Assembly (NCBI RefSeq): GCF_013391805.1
Contig: NZ_CP058364.1
Span: 248,001-312,000, forward strand
Source of the DNA: Galbibacter sp. BG1
GTDB lineage: Bacteria > Bacteroidota > Bacteroidia > Flavobacteriales > Flavobacteriaceae
Reading direction: 5' to 3'
DNA length: 64,000 nt
The notes under the pieces are model-generated. The model did not search any database, was not told where the DNA came from, and worked only from the letters and a program-made list of their open reading frames with translations. The translations under genes and the position numbers were made by a program. Below, piece after piece: positions 16,272 to 24,847 of this stretch (position 1 is its first letter; each line of letters opens with the position of its first letter).

Positions 16272-17789
16272 ATGGACAAAAAAGTAATACTTATGATTTT
16301 GGATGGTTGGGGAAAATCCCCAGATCCAAAAATATCTGCAATCGATAATGCAAACACTCCTTTTATAGACTCTTTATATTCAAAATACTCAAATGCGAAT
16401 TTGTTGACCGATGGTATGAATGTTGGCCTTCCGGAAGGACAAATGGGAAATAGTGAGGTTGGACATATGAATTTGGGAGCGGGACGAATTGTATATCAAG
16501 ATCTTGCCAAAATAAATATGGCAGTTGAAAAAAATACACTTGCTGAAGAAAAAGAGCTTAAAAAAGCTTTTGAATACGCCAAAGAGAATCAGAAAAAAGT
16601 TCACTTTTTAGGACTTTTGAGTGATGGAGGGGTGCATTCCCATATCAAGCATTTAGAAGGACTTTTGGACGCTACCAATGCCTACGGATTAAAAGATGTT
16701 TATGTGCATGCGTTTACAGATGGCCGTGATGTGGATCCGCATAGCGGAAAAGGTTTCATAGAAGAAATACAAAAACATTGTGCCAAGACCAATGCAAGGT
16801 TAGCCTCTGTTATTGGTCGCTATTATGCCATGGACAGGGATAAACGTTGGGAGCGTGTAAAATTGGCTTACGACCTTATTGTAAACGGTCAGGGAGCTCC
16901 TTATAAAAATGCATTGGAAGCCATTCAGGAAAGCTACGACAATGATGTAACCGATGAATTTATAAAACCAATTGTATTACAAGATGCCGACAACAATGCT
17001 ATAGCAAAAGTGGAAGAAGGAGATGTAGTCATTTTCTTCAATTTTAGAACCGACAGGGGAAGGCAATTAACACAAGCCTTGTCTCAAGAGGATTTCCATG
17101 AGCAAAATATGCACAAATTGGATCTGTATTTTGTGACCATGACCAATTACGACGAAACTTTTAAAAATATCCATGTAGTGTACAGCAAAGATAATATTGT
17201 TGACACACTAGGTGAAACCATTTCCAAAGCAGGGAAAAATCAAATTAGAATAGCAGAGACCGAAAAATATCCACATGTTACTTTTTTCTTTAACGGTGGA
17301 AGGGAAGAACCTTTTGCCAATGAAAAAAGACTACTCTGCCCTTCACCAAAAGTAGCTACTTACGATCTAAAACCAGAAATGAGTGCCTACGAAATTCGCG
17401 ATAGCATTGTTCCTGAACTGAAAAAAGGAGATGTTGATTTTGTGTGCTTAAATTTTGCCAATCCCGATATGGTTGGGCATACAGGAGTTATGGAAGCAGC
17501 TATAAAAGCTTGTGAAGCTGTAGACGAATGTGCCAAGGATGTAATAACAACCGCTTTAGAAAATGGTTATTCCACCATCGTTATTGCCGATCATGGAAAT
17601 TGCGATACCATGGTAAATCCAGATGGTACACCAAATACAGCACACACGACAAATCCAGTGCCGCTAATCCTTGTCGATGAAGACATCAAGAAAATAAATG
17701 ATGGAGTGCTGGGAGATATTGCCCCAACCATTTTAAAAATGATGGGGATAAAACAACCCGAAGCTATGACCAGACATTCTTTGGTATAA
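16272..17789 (+). CDS. gpmI: 2,3-bisphosphoglycerate-independent phosphoglycerate mutase
   Basis: Interconverts 3- and 2-phosphoglycerate in glycolysis and gluconeogenesis with two Mn ions. It has 505 residues, the family length, and belongs to the alkaline phosphatase superfamily. LMILDGWG places metal-ligand Asp11, and GQMGNSEVGHMNLGAGR has the phosphorylated Ser61. HAFTDGRDVDP, GRYYAMDRDKRWER, FNFRTDRGRQ, FANPDMVGHTG and IADHGNCDTM are the remaining substrate and metal motifs; all are present. It is transcribed alone, between a -7 element and an intrinsic terminator. Confidence 0.97.
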   Translation: MDKKVILMILDGWGKSPDPKISAIDNANTPFIDSLYSKYSNANLLTDGMNVGLPEGQMGNSEVGHMNLGAGRIVYQDLAKINMAVEKNTLAEEKELKKAFEYAKENQKKVHFLGLLSDGGVHSHIKHLEGLLDATNAYGLKDVYVHAFTDGRDVDPHSGKGFIEEIQKHCAKTNARLASVIGRYYAMDRDKRWERVKLAYDLIVNGQGAPYKNALEAIQESYDNDVTDEFIKPIVLQDADNNAIAKVEEGDVVIFFNFRTDRGRQLTQALSQEDFHEQNMHKLDLYFVTMTNYDETFKNIHVVYSKDNIVDTLGETISKAGKNQIRIAETEKYPHVTFFFNGGREEPFANEKRLLCPSPKVATYDLKPEMSAYEIRDSIVPELKKGDVDFVCLNFANPDMVGHTGVMEAAIKACEAVDECAKDVITTALENGYSTIVIADHGNCDTMVNPDGTPNTAHTTNPVPLILVDEDIKKINDGVLGDIAPTILKMMGIKQPEAMTRHSLV

Positions 17790-17806
17790 GCATTTATAAA
17801 AAATTT

Positions 17807-17842
17807 AAAAGTAACCTTTGATGTAATTTAAAGGTTACTTTT
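17807..17842 (+). terminator. intrinsic terminator after gpmI
   Basis: AAAAGTAACCTTT (17807-17819) pairs with AAAGGTTACTTTT (17830-17842) around a ten-base loop, 17 bases after the gpmI stop. Confidence 0.8.
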
Positions 17843-17862
17843 ATAGTTTAAAATTAAAAATC

Positions 17863-18447
17863 ATGAAAAAATATATTTTACTTAGCTTTTCCATAATTAC
17901 CCTTCTTTCCTGCAAGACCAAAGCTCAAAAGGAAACGGCTGTGAGTGCTGCAGATACGAAAGAAATAGAAGAAGTTTCAGCTACTTCCGAAGAACAAGAA
18001 GTACAAGAGGAAATCCTGGTAGGAAAACACACTCGGGAAGATCTCACTGTAAAGCCTTATAACGAATGGTTTGAGAGCGGTTATAAGGAATATGAACCCA
18101 AAGAAACTGTCGTAAAAGACATAAAATCTTTAGCTGAAGGGGTTAAGGTGAAAATTTTTATGGGAACTTGGTGCAGCGACAGTCAACGGGAAGTGCCACA
18201 TTTTCTCAAAATTATGGATGAAGCAAACTACAGTTATGAAGACTTCGAACTCATAATGATGACAAGGGATAAAACAACCCCGGAAAACCTAGAAAAAGGA
18301 TTAAATATAACCAATGTCCCTACTATCATTTTTTACAAGAATGGCGAGGAAATAAATCGAATTGTGGAATATTCCATAGAAACTTTAGAAGAAGACATCC
18401 TTGCTATTTTAAAGGGCGAAGATTATAAAAATGCGTATGCCGATTAA
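17863..18447 (+). CDS. thioredoxin-fold lipoprotein with a monothiol CSDS active-site loop
   Basis: A 194-residue lipoprotein (lipobox LLS-Cys17) with an acidic linker (about 25-55) and a thioredoxin-like domain (about 85-185). The position of the CxxC motif reads GTWCSDSQREVP: only Cys104 is present and the second cysteine is Ser107. The cis-proline motif NVPTIIFYKNG is conserved. Members of this flavobacterial group usually have this WCSDS loop, so it is not a decay product. A monothiol could act as an isomerase, a peroxidase-like thiol or a redox-silent binding protein in the periplasm. No partner gene is adjacent. Confidence 0.85.
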   Translation: MKKYILLSFSIITLLSCKTKAQKETAVSAADTKEIEEVSATSEEQEVQEEILVGKHTREDLTVKPYNEWFESGYKEYEPKETVVKDIKSLAEGVKVKIFMGTWCSDSQREVPHFLKIMDEANYSYEDFELIMMTRDKTTPENLEKGLNITNVPTIIFYKNGEEINRIVEYSIETLEEDILAILKGEDYKNAYAD

Positions 18448-18601
18448 TTAATGGATGTTGCTTTTATTGAGTAGATAAAAAAGCTTGTAACTGGCATTGC
18501 TGAAAAAGATTTTACTCAGTTTTTTGTAGCATCATTTTTTAAAATTGGAAAATGTTTTTGGCTTAGCGTTAAATGTTTTCTTTTTTGGATATAAACTTCG
18601 T

Positions 18602-18609
18602 TATATTTG
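18602..18609 (+). promoter_or_regulatory. candidate -7 element for the tatA operon
   Basis: TATATTTG matches TAnnTTTG exactly, 37 bases upstream of the tatA ATG. A TTG at 18585-18587 is a possible -33 element at a short spacing of 14 bases. Confidence 0.5.
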
Positions 18610-18646
18610 TATTGACTTTAGGGTCAAATAAAAAGGAAGAAAAAAT

Positions 18647-18919
18647 ATGTTTTTATTTATAAGTGGAGCAGAAATTGTATTCGTTCTATTTCTGGTAGTG
18701 ATGATTTTTGGAGCCGATAAGCTTCCTGAGATTGCTCGTGGATTGGGAAAAGGTATGCGTCAACTTAAAGATGCTACTAATGAAGTAAAGTCTGAAATCC
18801 AGAAAAGTGCCGATAAAAATGGTATCAATACCGATTTCACAAAAGATATTAAAAAAGAAATAGGCGAAGTAAGGGACGACATTGAAGAATTCTCCGGATC
18901 TGTTAAACGTAAACTTTAA
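18647..18919 (+). CDS. tatA: twin-arginine translocase subunit TatA
   Basis: The pore-forming subunit of the Tat system for folded proteins, 90 residues. A transmembrane helix at 6-20 is followed by the hinge FGADKLPEIARGLGKGMRQLK, the TatA/MttA signature of a helix, FG dipeptide and amphipathic helix (key residues F21-G22 and P26), then a charged tail. It ends in the stop that overlaps the next ATG by one base (TAATG), so translation is coupled to the PAP2 phosphatase gene. tatC lies 13 kb away in a separate operon. Confidence 0.93.
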   Translation: MFLFISGAEIVFVLFLVVMIFGADKLPEIARGLGKGMRQLKDATNEVKSEIQKSADKNGINTDFTKDIKKEIGEVRDDIEEFSGSVKRKL

Positions 18920-19506
18920 TGTTGAAAAAACTCATCGATTACGATCGAGATCTCCTCATTTTTTTAAACAATTTAGGTGTAGAAAACTACGATAAGTTCT
19001 GGGGAACTATCACCCAGCCTATAACTTGGATTCCACTTTACATTTTAGCCATTTATTTAATTTATCGAGCCTATAGAAGTAAAGGTTTCCTAAAGGTTTT
19101 ATTACTCGCAATAAGCACTTTATTAGTTACTAGCGGATTTACGCACCTTGTTAAAGTTTGGGTGGGTAGAATACGCCCTAGTGGAAACGAAGATTATATT
19201 GATCTTTTACGGGTTTTGCTGGAACCTACTTCTTTTAGTTTTTTCTCGGGACATGCCGCCACTTCTTTTGCAATGACCACATTTTTCGTCCTTGTTTTAA
19301 GGCACAAATACAAATGGATTACCATTTTTTACGTTTGGCCCCTTCTATTTTCCTTTAGTAGAATTTATGTTGGCGTGCATTATCCATCAGATATTTTAAT
19401 AGGTTCCTTGGTTGGAACGCTCATGGCCTATGCCTTTTACCAAATCCATAAGAGGTGGGTGCTAAATTACCCTGCTCATCGTGAGACCATCCCGAATAGG
19501 CAATAA
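18919..19506 (+). CDS. PAP2-family membrane phosphatase
   Basis: An integral membrane acid phosphatase of 195 residues with about five or six helices. The three PAP2 motifs are clear: KVWVGRIRP (motif 1), FSGHAA (motif 2) and SRIYVGVHYPSDI (motif 3, catalytic His and Asp). Substrates in this family are undecaprenyl diphosphate, phosphatidylglycerol phosphate or lipid A phosphate; sequence alone does not decide. It is translationally coupled to tatA (one-base overlap). Its last 45 bases overlap the 3' end of the O-methyltransferase gene on the other strand. Confidence 0.92.
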   Translation: MLKKLIDYDRDLLIFLNNLGVENYDKFWGTITQPITWIPLYILAIYLIYRAYRSKGFLKVLLLAISTLLVTSGFTHLVKVWVGRIRPSGNEDYIDLLRVLLEPTSFSFFSGHAATSFAMTTFFVLVLRHKYKWITIFYVWPLLFSFSRIYVGVHYPSDILIGSLVGTLMAYAFYQIHKRWVLNYPAHRETIPNRQ

Positions 19507-20103
19507 AACTGTTTCTACCCTGGGATCTTCTTTTAGCTTTTTATTATAGTCCAACAACGCTTCGGTATTTTTGTCTTTGTCATCCAAAGGCTCCACTACT
19601 TTTCCACTCCAGAGAACATTATCAGATAATATGAGTCCGCCGCTATTCATTTTCCCAATAATTAAATCGAAATAAGCACTGTAGTTAGGTTTATCGGCAT
19701 CTATAAAAACCAGATCGAAGTTGGTTTCCAATATAGGAATTATATCCAGCGCATCCCCCGTATATTGCTTTATCTGGTTTGAGTAGCCACTTTTCTCAAA
19801 ATATTTTTTCTGAAAATCTTGCAGCTCTTCATTAATATCGATGGTATGAAGCAGTCCATCCTTTTTAAGTCCTTCAGCTAAGCAAATTGCGGAATAGCCG
19901 GTATACGTTCCTATTTCCAAAATTGTTTTTGGTGAAGTTAATTTGGATAAAATACTCAAAACCCTTCCCTGAAAATGCCCGCTCAACATTCTTGGGCGTA
20001 ACACCTTTAAATTGGTCTCCCGATCCAGTTCTTTTAGCAATTCCGGTTCCTTTTCAGTATGTTCGGTTACATATTTCTCTAAAGCGTCTGATAAAAAATG
20101 CAT
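19462..20103 (-). CDS. class I SAM-dependent O-methyltransferase (COMT-like)
   Basis: A soluble methyltransferase of 213 residues in the family of bacterial catechol-O-methyltransferase-like enzymes. ILEIGTYTGYSAICLAEGL is the SAM-binding motif I, HTIDINEE is the acidic motif binding the ribose, and LVFIDADKPNY with LILSDNVLWSGKV carries the metal ligands (Asp, Asp, Asn). The N-terminal RPRMLSGHFQGRVL is also conserved. The acceptor is unknown. It overlaps the convergent PAP2 gene by 45 bases, so its stop codon is inside the other gene's coding sequence. Confidence 0.93.
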   Translation of the reverse strand: MHFLSDALEKYVTEHTEKEPELLKELDRETNLKVLRPRMLSGHFQGRVLSILSKLTSPKTILEIGTYTGYSAICLAEGLKKDGLLHTIDINEELQDFQKKYFEKSGYSNQIKQYTGDALDIIPILETNFDLVFIDADKPNYSAYFDLIIGKMNSGGLILSDNVLWSGKVVEPLDDKDKNTEALLDYNKKLKEDPRVETVLLPIRDGLTMSRVI

Positions 20104-20233
20104 TTTTCTCTTTTCTGTAAAATTAGTGATTTTACAATGTTTAAAAATAATCTGAAATAACTAATTAATTCATGTTAAAATTTAAGTAAGTTTTCTATAT
20201 TTAGAAATACTAAACTTACTCTTTATACCAATA

Positions 20234-23200
20234 ATGAACCGACTACTTTTACTACTATTCTTTTTTCTTCTTCATTCAAAAACAATATATTCTCAAGTTT
20301 CAACAACAGAAAAAGCTGCCTTGCAAATACTTTTTAATTCATTGGGGGGACCAAATTGGAATAGTGAGACTGATGCCGACCCAACCAATGATTGGGATTT
20401 TAGCGGCCCCGTTACCAATAATTGGTTTGGGATTACCGTAGTGGGCGGACATGTGGTGGAAATTGACTTGAATGCTGATAATAATGACCCCTTTACCAAA
20501 CATAATCTATCTGGTACTATTCCGATAGAAATACAAGATTTGCAATATCTCAACCTTATTGATTTATCAGATGGTAAAATTGCAGGCGAAATTCCAAAGG
20601 AAATAACCAAACTCAAAAACTTAAAATATTTGAACCTTTCGAACAATATTTTAGGGGGCAGTATTCCTATTGAAATTACCAATATGATTTCGTTGGAAAC
20701 ACTTATTCTAGGATCTAACAGTTACAATAGCACCACTATTTATCCAGAATATGTTAATCTAACAAACCTCCATACTTTAGATTTGAGGGGCACCAATTCA
20801 ATTGGTAGCATTCCAACATCTTTTGGTTCCTTTCCCAAAATAGAAATTTTAAGGTTGGGTTCTAATGAACTCTCTGGGACTATCCCTTTAGAATTAAGTA
20901 ATCTATCCACATTGATGGAATTGCATTTAAATTACAACCAACTTAGTGGCAACATACCCCCAGAACTCGCTAAAATACCCAATTTAAACAGGCTGTTTTT
21001 ACTATCAAATAACTTAAGTGGTACCATCCCGCCAGAACTTGGACAAATTACAACGCTCAACATGTTGTGGTTAGGTGAAAATAATCTAAGTGGAACGATT
21101 CCTAATTCACTAGGTAATTTAACTTTTTTGTTTTCGTTGATGTTAAATCATAATCAATTAATTGGTGAAATTCCTTCAAGTTTCAAAAGTTTAAATAACC
21201 TGAATAGTATTTGGTTAAATAATAATTCTTTATCGGGCGGGATGCAGGAATTCCTTCATTTATCTTCTGCGCTACAATTCTGTGATATATCTAATAATGA
21301 GTTCGAGGGTAAACTTCCAGATCATACTAAAAACACACACTTAAATTTTCTGAACTTCTCTGAAAATCAATTCCAATTCGGCGATTTTGAAGACCAATTT
21401 ACATATCTACAAAATAATGTATCTACTTTTATAGATAACCCCCAAGCAAAAGTAAACGATTCCAAAACCCTTACTCCATGCGCAAATACCAATGTTACAC
21501 TAAGCACGGTTGTAAGTGGAAAAGCTAATAAGTATCAATGGTTTAAAGATGGGGTTGAAATAAGTGGGGCAAATAGTGCCGATTTTACCATTTCCAATGT
21601 GCAATCTTCCGATAATGGGGAATATTCATGTAAGATTAGCAGTACCATAGTTACAGATTTAGTCTTGGAAAGAAACCCAATTACTATAAACGTAAATAAT
21701 AATGTACCAGCAGCTAGCATTATTGGTGATTTTTACGAATGTGATATTGACAATGATGGTTTTGCTACATTTTCTATCGACGTGAACGCGTTGGAAAATC
21801 AACTAACACAAGGCCAGAGCGGATTATCCATTTCGTACTTTGACACATCTGGAAACCCAATCAATCTAATTTCTTCTTATACAAATAACACTGCAGATAA
21901 AGAAATAATTACAGCTAGGGTTACCAATGCATCTGGATGTTTTGATGAGACACAGTTTTCATTCATTGCTATCCCATCCCCAGTAGCAGACAGCCCAAGC
22001 AATGTAGAGGTATGCAATTCTTATGTGCTTCCTAAACTAAATTCGGGAAACTATTTTACGGAGCCAAATGGAAGTGGAAATATGCTTGTTGATGGCGACA
22101 GCATAAGTAGTACCCAAACTCTCTATGTGTATGCTGAAAACGTAAATGCTTCTTTTAAATGCTCTGATGAAAACCAATTTACCATAACAATCCTCAACGC
22201 TTTGGAAGACATCCCTTTAGACGTTGAAGCATGTGATAGTTATGTGTTGCCGCCATTAAATTCTGGAAACTATTTTACGGGTTCTGGAGGAACGGGAACA
22301 CCTTTGTTTACCGGAGACGAAATTACAAGTTCACAAATTATCTATGTTTATAAGGAAAAGAAAACCGCCACCACTATTTGTACCAATGAAAATTCGTTTT
22401 CTATTATCATAAGTACAACCCCCACCGCGAATCCAATAACAGATATTTCAATTTGTGATGATGATTTGGATGGAACGACTCGTTTTAATCTAAGCCTACA
22501 AGATATGGAGAAGCAACTTTTGGGAGGGCAATCTAACATGATTGTAAGTTTTTATCATCAAAATGGAGATGAAATAACCAATTTTTCATCGGTTACCAAT
22601 CAGATTCCTTTTAAAGAAACGATTACTGCCAGAGTTTCCAATAATTTTGGCTGTTACAAGGAAACGAGCTTTAACTTAATTGTAAATACACCTGCCCCAA
22701 ATAACTTGTCAACAAATTTAGCCATTTGCGCTTCAAACGGAGAGCAAATTTCTATAAACACACAACTCTCAAGTACCGATTACACTTTTAAATGGTTACC
22801 GACAGGAGAAACTACTCCTTCAATTCAAGTAGATCAGTCAGGAATATATTCTGTTGAAATTCAAAATAAATTAACATCTTGCTCCATCACTTATACTACT
22901 GAGGTAAAAGAATCCCTTTCTCCAGTAATTACAGGTGTGATGGTAAATGGAAATACGGTGGAAGTAATTGCTGAGGGTAACTTAGACGATCTTCTTTATC
23001 AATTAAATTCGGATGAGCCGCAAAGAAGCAACATTTTCCCAAATGTTCCGGGAGGATCTCATATAGTAAGAGTAATTAGCCAGGTTTGTGGGAGCGATAG
23101 CAGAAAAATAAATGTAATTGACTTCCCAAAATTCTTCACTCCAAATGGAGATGGTTATAACGATTATTGGCAAATACTAGGATTGAACCCTAACACACAA

Positions 23201-23380
23201 GCACTTTCAGAGATTTATATTTATGATCGGTACGGAAAACTAATTTCTAAAATAAATCCTTTAAGTAACGGGTGGGATGGAACTTTTAACGGTTTTCCTC
23301 TACCTGCATCAGACTATTGGTTTAGTGTACAGCTTGAAGACGGAGAGAATTTCATAGGCCATTTTAGCTTAAAAAGATGA
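20234..23380 (+). CDS. secreted leucine-rich-repeat / Ig-like protein with T9SS C-terminal domain
   Basis: A very large exported protein of 1048 residues. A signal peptide (1-20) is followed by plant-type LRRs of about 24 residues (about 30-390; motif LxxLxLxxNxLSGxIPxxL, roughly twelve repeats), an immunoglobulin-like domain (about 405-485, KYQWFKDGVEISG and DNGEYSCKI), then internally repeated segments, two of which begin VEVCNSYVLPKLNSGNYFT and VEACDSYVLPPLNSGNYFT. The C-terminal 85 residues (FFTPNGDGYNDYW, YIYDRYGKLI, GWDGTFNG) form the gliding-motility-associated domain (CHU_C, type B sorting signal of type IX secretion). It probably sits at or beyond the cell surface in adhesion or polymer binding. 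Monocistronic. Confidence 0.92.
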   Translation: MNRLLLLLFFFLLHSKTIYSQVSTTEKAALQILFNSLGGPNWNSETDADPTNDWDFSGPVTNNWFGITVVGGHVVEIDLNADNNDPFTKHNLSGTIPIEIQDLQYLNLIDLSDGKIAGEIPKEITKLKNLKYLNLSNNILGGSIPIEITNMISLETLILGSNSYNSTTIYPEYVNLTNLHTLDLRGTNSIGSIPTSFGSFPKIEILRLGSNELSGTIPLELSNLSTLMELHLNYNQLSGNIPPELAKIPNLNRLFLLSNNLSGTIPPELGQITTLNMLWLGENNLSGTIPNSLGNLTFLFSLMLNHNQLIGEIPSSFKSLNNLNSIWLNNNSLSGGMQEFLHLSSALQFCDISNNEFEGKLPDHTKNTHLNFLNFSENQFQFGDFEDQFTYLQNNVSTFIDNPQAKVNDSKTLTPCANTNVTLSTVVSGKANKYQWFKDGVEISGANSADFTISNVQSSDNGEYSCKISSTIVTDLVLERNPITINVNNNVPAASIIGDFYECDIDNDGFATFSIDVNALENQLTQGQSGLSISYFDTSGNPINLISSYTNNTADKEIITARVTNASGCFDETQFSFIAIPSPVADSPSNVEVCNSYVLPKLNSGNYFTEPNGSGNMLVDGDSISSTQTLYVYAENVNASFKCSDENQFTITILNALEDIPLDVEACDSYVLPPLNSGNYFTGSGGTGTPLFTGDEITSSQIIYVYKEKKTATTICTNENSFSIIISTTPTANPITDISICDDDLDGTTRFNLSLQDMEKQLLGGQSNMIVSFYHQNGDEITNFSSVTNQIPFKETITARVSNNFGCYKETSFNLIVNTPAPNNLSTNLAICASNGEQISINTQLSSTDYTFKWLPTGETTPSIQVDQSGIYSVEIQNKLTSCSITYTTEVKESLSPVITGVMVNGNTVEVIAEGNLDDLLYQLNSDEPQRSNIFPNVPGGSHIVRVISQVCGSDSRKINVIDFPKFFTPNGDGYNDYWQILGLNPNTQALSEIYIYDRYGKLISKINPLSNGWDGTFNGFPLPASDYWFSVQLEDGENFIGHFSLKR

Positions 23381-23417
23381 TCCCTAAATATAGTTTCGCT
23401 TTCTGAACTCATTAAAC

Positions 23418-24173
23418 CTAGCTCAACCAATCTTTAAAATCTTTTACCCGCTCACGGCTTACAATGATTTCTTGTTCATTAAAATTCAAAAGTTTTAATT
23501 GCAATCGAGCGTTGGTATAGCTTATAATGTCTTTTACCGCATCAATATTAATACAGAACTTTCGGTTCACCCTAAAAAATTTCTCTGGGTTTAATTCTTC
23601 CTGGACAGTCTCTAAACTGCCATCCAACAAATAACTCCGGTTTTCCATGGTATGCAAATACGTTCCCTTGTTTTCACTGTAAAAACAAACAACCTCGTCC
23701 AATGGAATAAGTTTTATATGCTGTCCTACTTTTACCGTAAAGCGCTTTCTGTATTCGCGTTCCAGCGGATTTACTAAAAGCTTTTTAATATCCTCGAAGT
23801 TTAGTTGCACTTCCCTGTTGATCGGTTTGAAGTCTTGATATTTTTTCACTGCTAGTTCCAATTCTTCATCATCAATTGGTTTTAAAAGGTAATCAATGCT
23901 GTTCAGCTTAAAAGCCTGCAAAGCATACTCATCATAAGCCGTAGTAAAAATAATAGCACTTTTTACGGTGATTACATCAAAAATTTCAAATGAGAGTCCA
24001 TCTGATAATTGAATATCCAAAAATATAAGGTCCGGATGGGTGTTGTTGGAGAACCAAGCGATGGATTCTTCTACGGAATGCAGCACTTGGGAAACTTGCA
24101 CATTAAGACTTTCCAACATTCGCTGCAGTCTTCTGGCTGAGGGAGCTTCATCTTCTATAATTATTACATTCAT
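23418..24173 (-). CDS. LytTR-family response regulator
   Basis: A 251-residue response regulator. The receiver domain (1-120) has the acidic pair IIEDE, the phospho-acceptor Asp in LIFLDIQL (about residue 55), TTAYDEY and LLKPID. The C-terminal LytTR DNA-binding domain (about 145-245) has RFTVKVGQHIKLIPLDEVVCFYSENKGTYLHT and FFRVNRKFCINIDAVKDI as its recognisable patterns. It is the last gene of a four-gene operon whose first gene is a LytS-like kinase, so the two form a two-component pair. Likely targets include its own operon. Confidence 0.95.
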   Translation of the reverse strand: MNVIIIEDEAPSARRLQRMLESLNVQVSQVLHSVEESIAWFSNNTHPDLIFLDIQLSDGLSFEIFDVITVKSAIIFTTAYDEYALQAFKLNSIDYLLKPIDDEELELAVKKYQDFKPINREVQLNFEDIKKLLVNPLEREYRKRFTVKVGQHIKLIPLDEVVCFYSENKGTYLHTMENRSYLLDGSLETVQEELNPEKFFRVNRKFCINIDAVKDIISYTNARLQLKLLNFNEQEIIVSRERVKDFKDWLS

Positions 24174-24193
24174 AATTTTTACATCTTACCAAT

Positions 24194-24514
24194 TTATCCC
24201 AAGGACTGTTCATGCTGTTTCTCTTCTTCCATGTATTTATCAATTTGCTGCTGCTCCCATTCTTTAGAGAAAAAAATGTTTCTTCCAAAGGTATGCAACG
24301 CATGAAAGATTAATCCAATACCCCAAAAAGCCATCGTTAAAAAATTAGTCCATTGCCAAAAACTTTCTCCGGTTTTTAGGGTAGAAATAAAGAAGTGTAC
24401 CATTATAAAGCCGTTTATAATTAGAAAAACCGCCAAATGCGAATAAAAACTTTTAAGTTCTTTCACCCTTCTTTTCGCCTTTTGTAATTTAAGGTTATAA
24501 TTTTGATTTGTCAT
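24194..24514 (-). CDS. 2TM-domain membrane protein
   Basis: A 106-residue protein made only of a 2TM domain: basic amphipathic start (KRRVKELKSFYSHLA), two transmembrane helices (about 27-47 and 60-80), and the end WEQQQIDKYMEEEK. The same pattern appears in the next gene and at the C-terminus of the kinase, so the three are paralogues. The end after the conserved EYM-like motif is acidic and slightly longer. It lies 20 bases before the response regulator. Role unknown; it may form a membrane complex with the kinase. Confidence 0.88.
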   Translation of the reverse strand: MTNQNYNLKLQKAKRRVKELKSFYSHLAVFLIINGFIMVHFFISTLKTGESFWQWTNFLTMAFWGIGLIFHALHTFGRNIFFSKEWEQQQIDKYMEEEKQHEQSLG

Positions 24515-24524
24515 AATGCACGCT

Positions 24525-24836
24525 TTATTCCCAACGGGAGGATTTATAATTATCGTTATCCTTTTCCATATACTCTTTTATTTTACGTTCTTCCCAGTTT
24601 TTGGAAAATGCGGGGTTCCAACCATATATTTTAGCGGCATGAAACAAGAGTCCGATTCCCCACGGTCCGGCTGCCCACAAAAACCAAGGATACCTCCATT
24701 GGTCTATATAATAATTTATAGCTGCCAAGACACTTATAACTAACACGTAGGAAGTTAAACTGTTGTAGAACTTTTTTAATTCTTCCACCCGTTCTTTAGC
24801 CTTTAAATATTTGTTTTGTTTGTCTAGATTTTCCAT
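24525..24836 (-). CDS. 2TM-domain membrane protein
   Basis: A 103-residue paralogue of the neighbouring 2TM proteins. It has AKERVEELKKFYNSL, two membrane helices separated by the short turn DQWRYPWF, the glycine-rich GPWGIGLLFHAAKIYGWNP and the terminal KNWEERKIKEYMEKD. These blocks match the C-terminal domain of the kinase almost position by position. Ten bases separate it from the following 2TM gene and eleven from the kinase, so all are co-translated from one mRNA. Function unknown. Confidence 0.88.
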   Translation of the reverse strand: MENLDKQNKYLKAKERVEELKKFYNSLTSYVLVISVLAAINYYIDQWRYPWFLWAAGPWGIGLLFHAAKIYGWNPAFSKNWEERKIKEYMEKDNDNYKSSRWE

Positions 24837-24847
24837 AGTATTATTTT

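Noticed and set aside
24516-24743. Plus-strand frame over the 2TM genes
   Set aside because: It is the antisense of two coding 2TM genes and has no domain.
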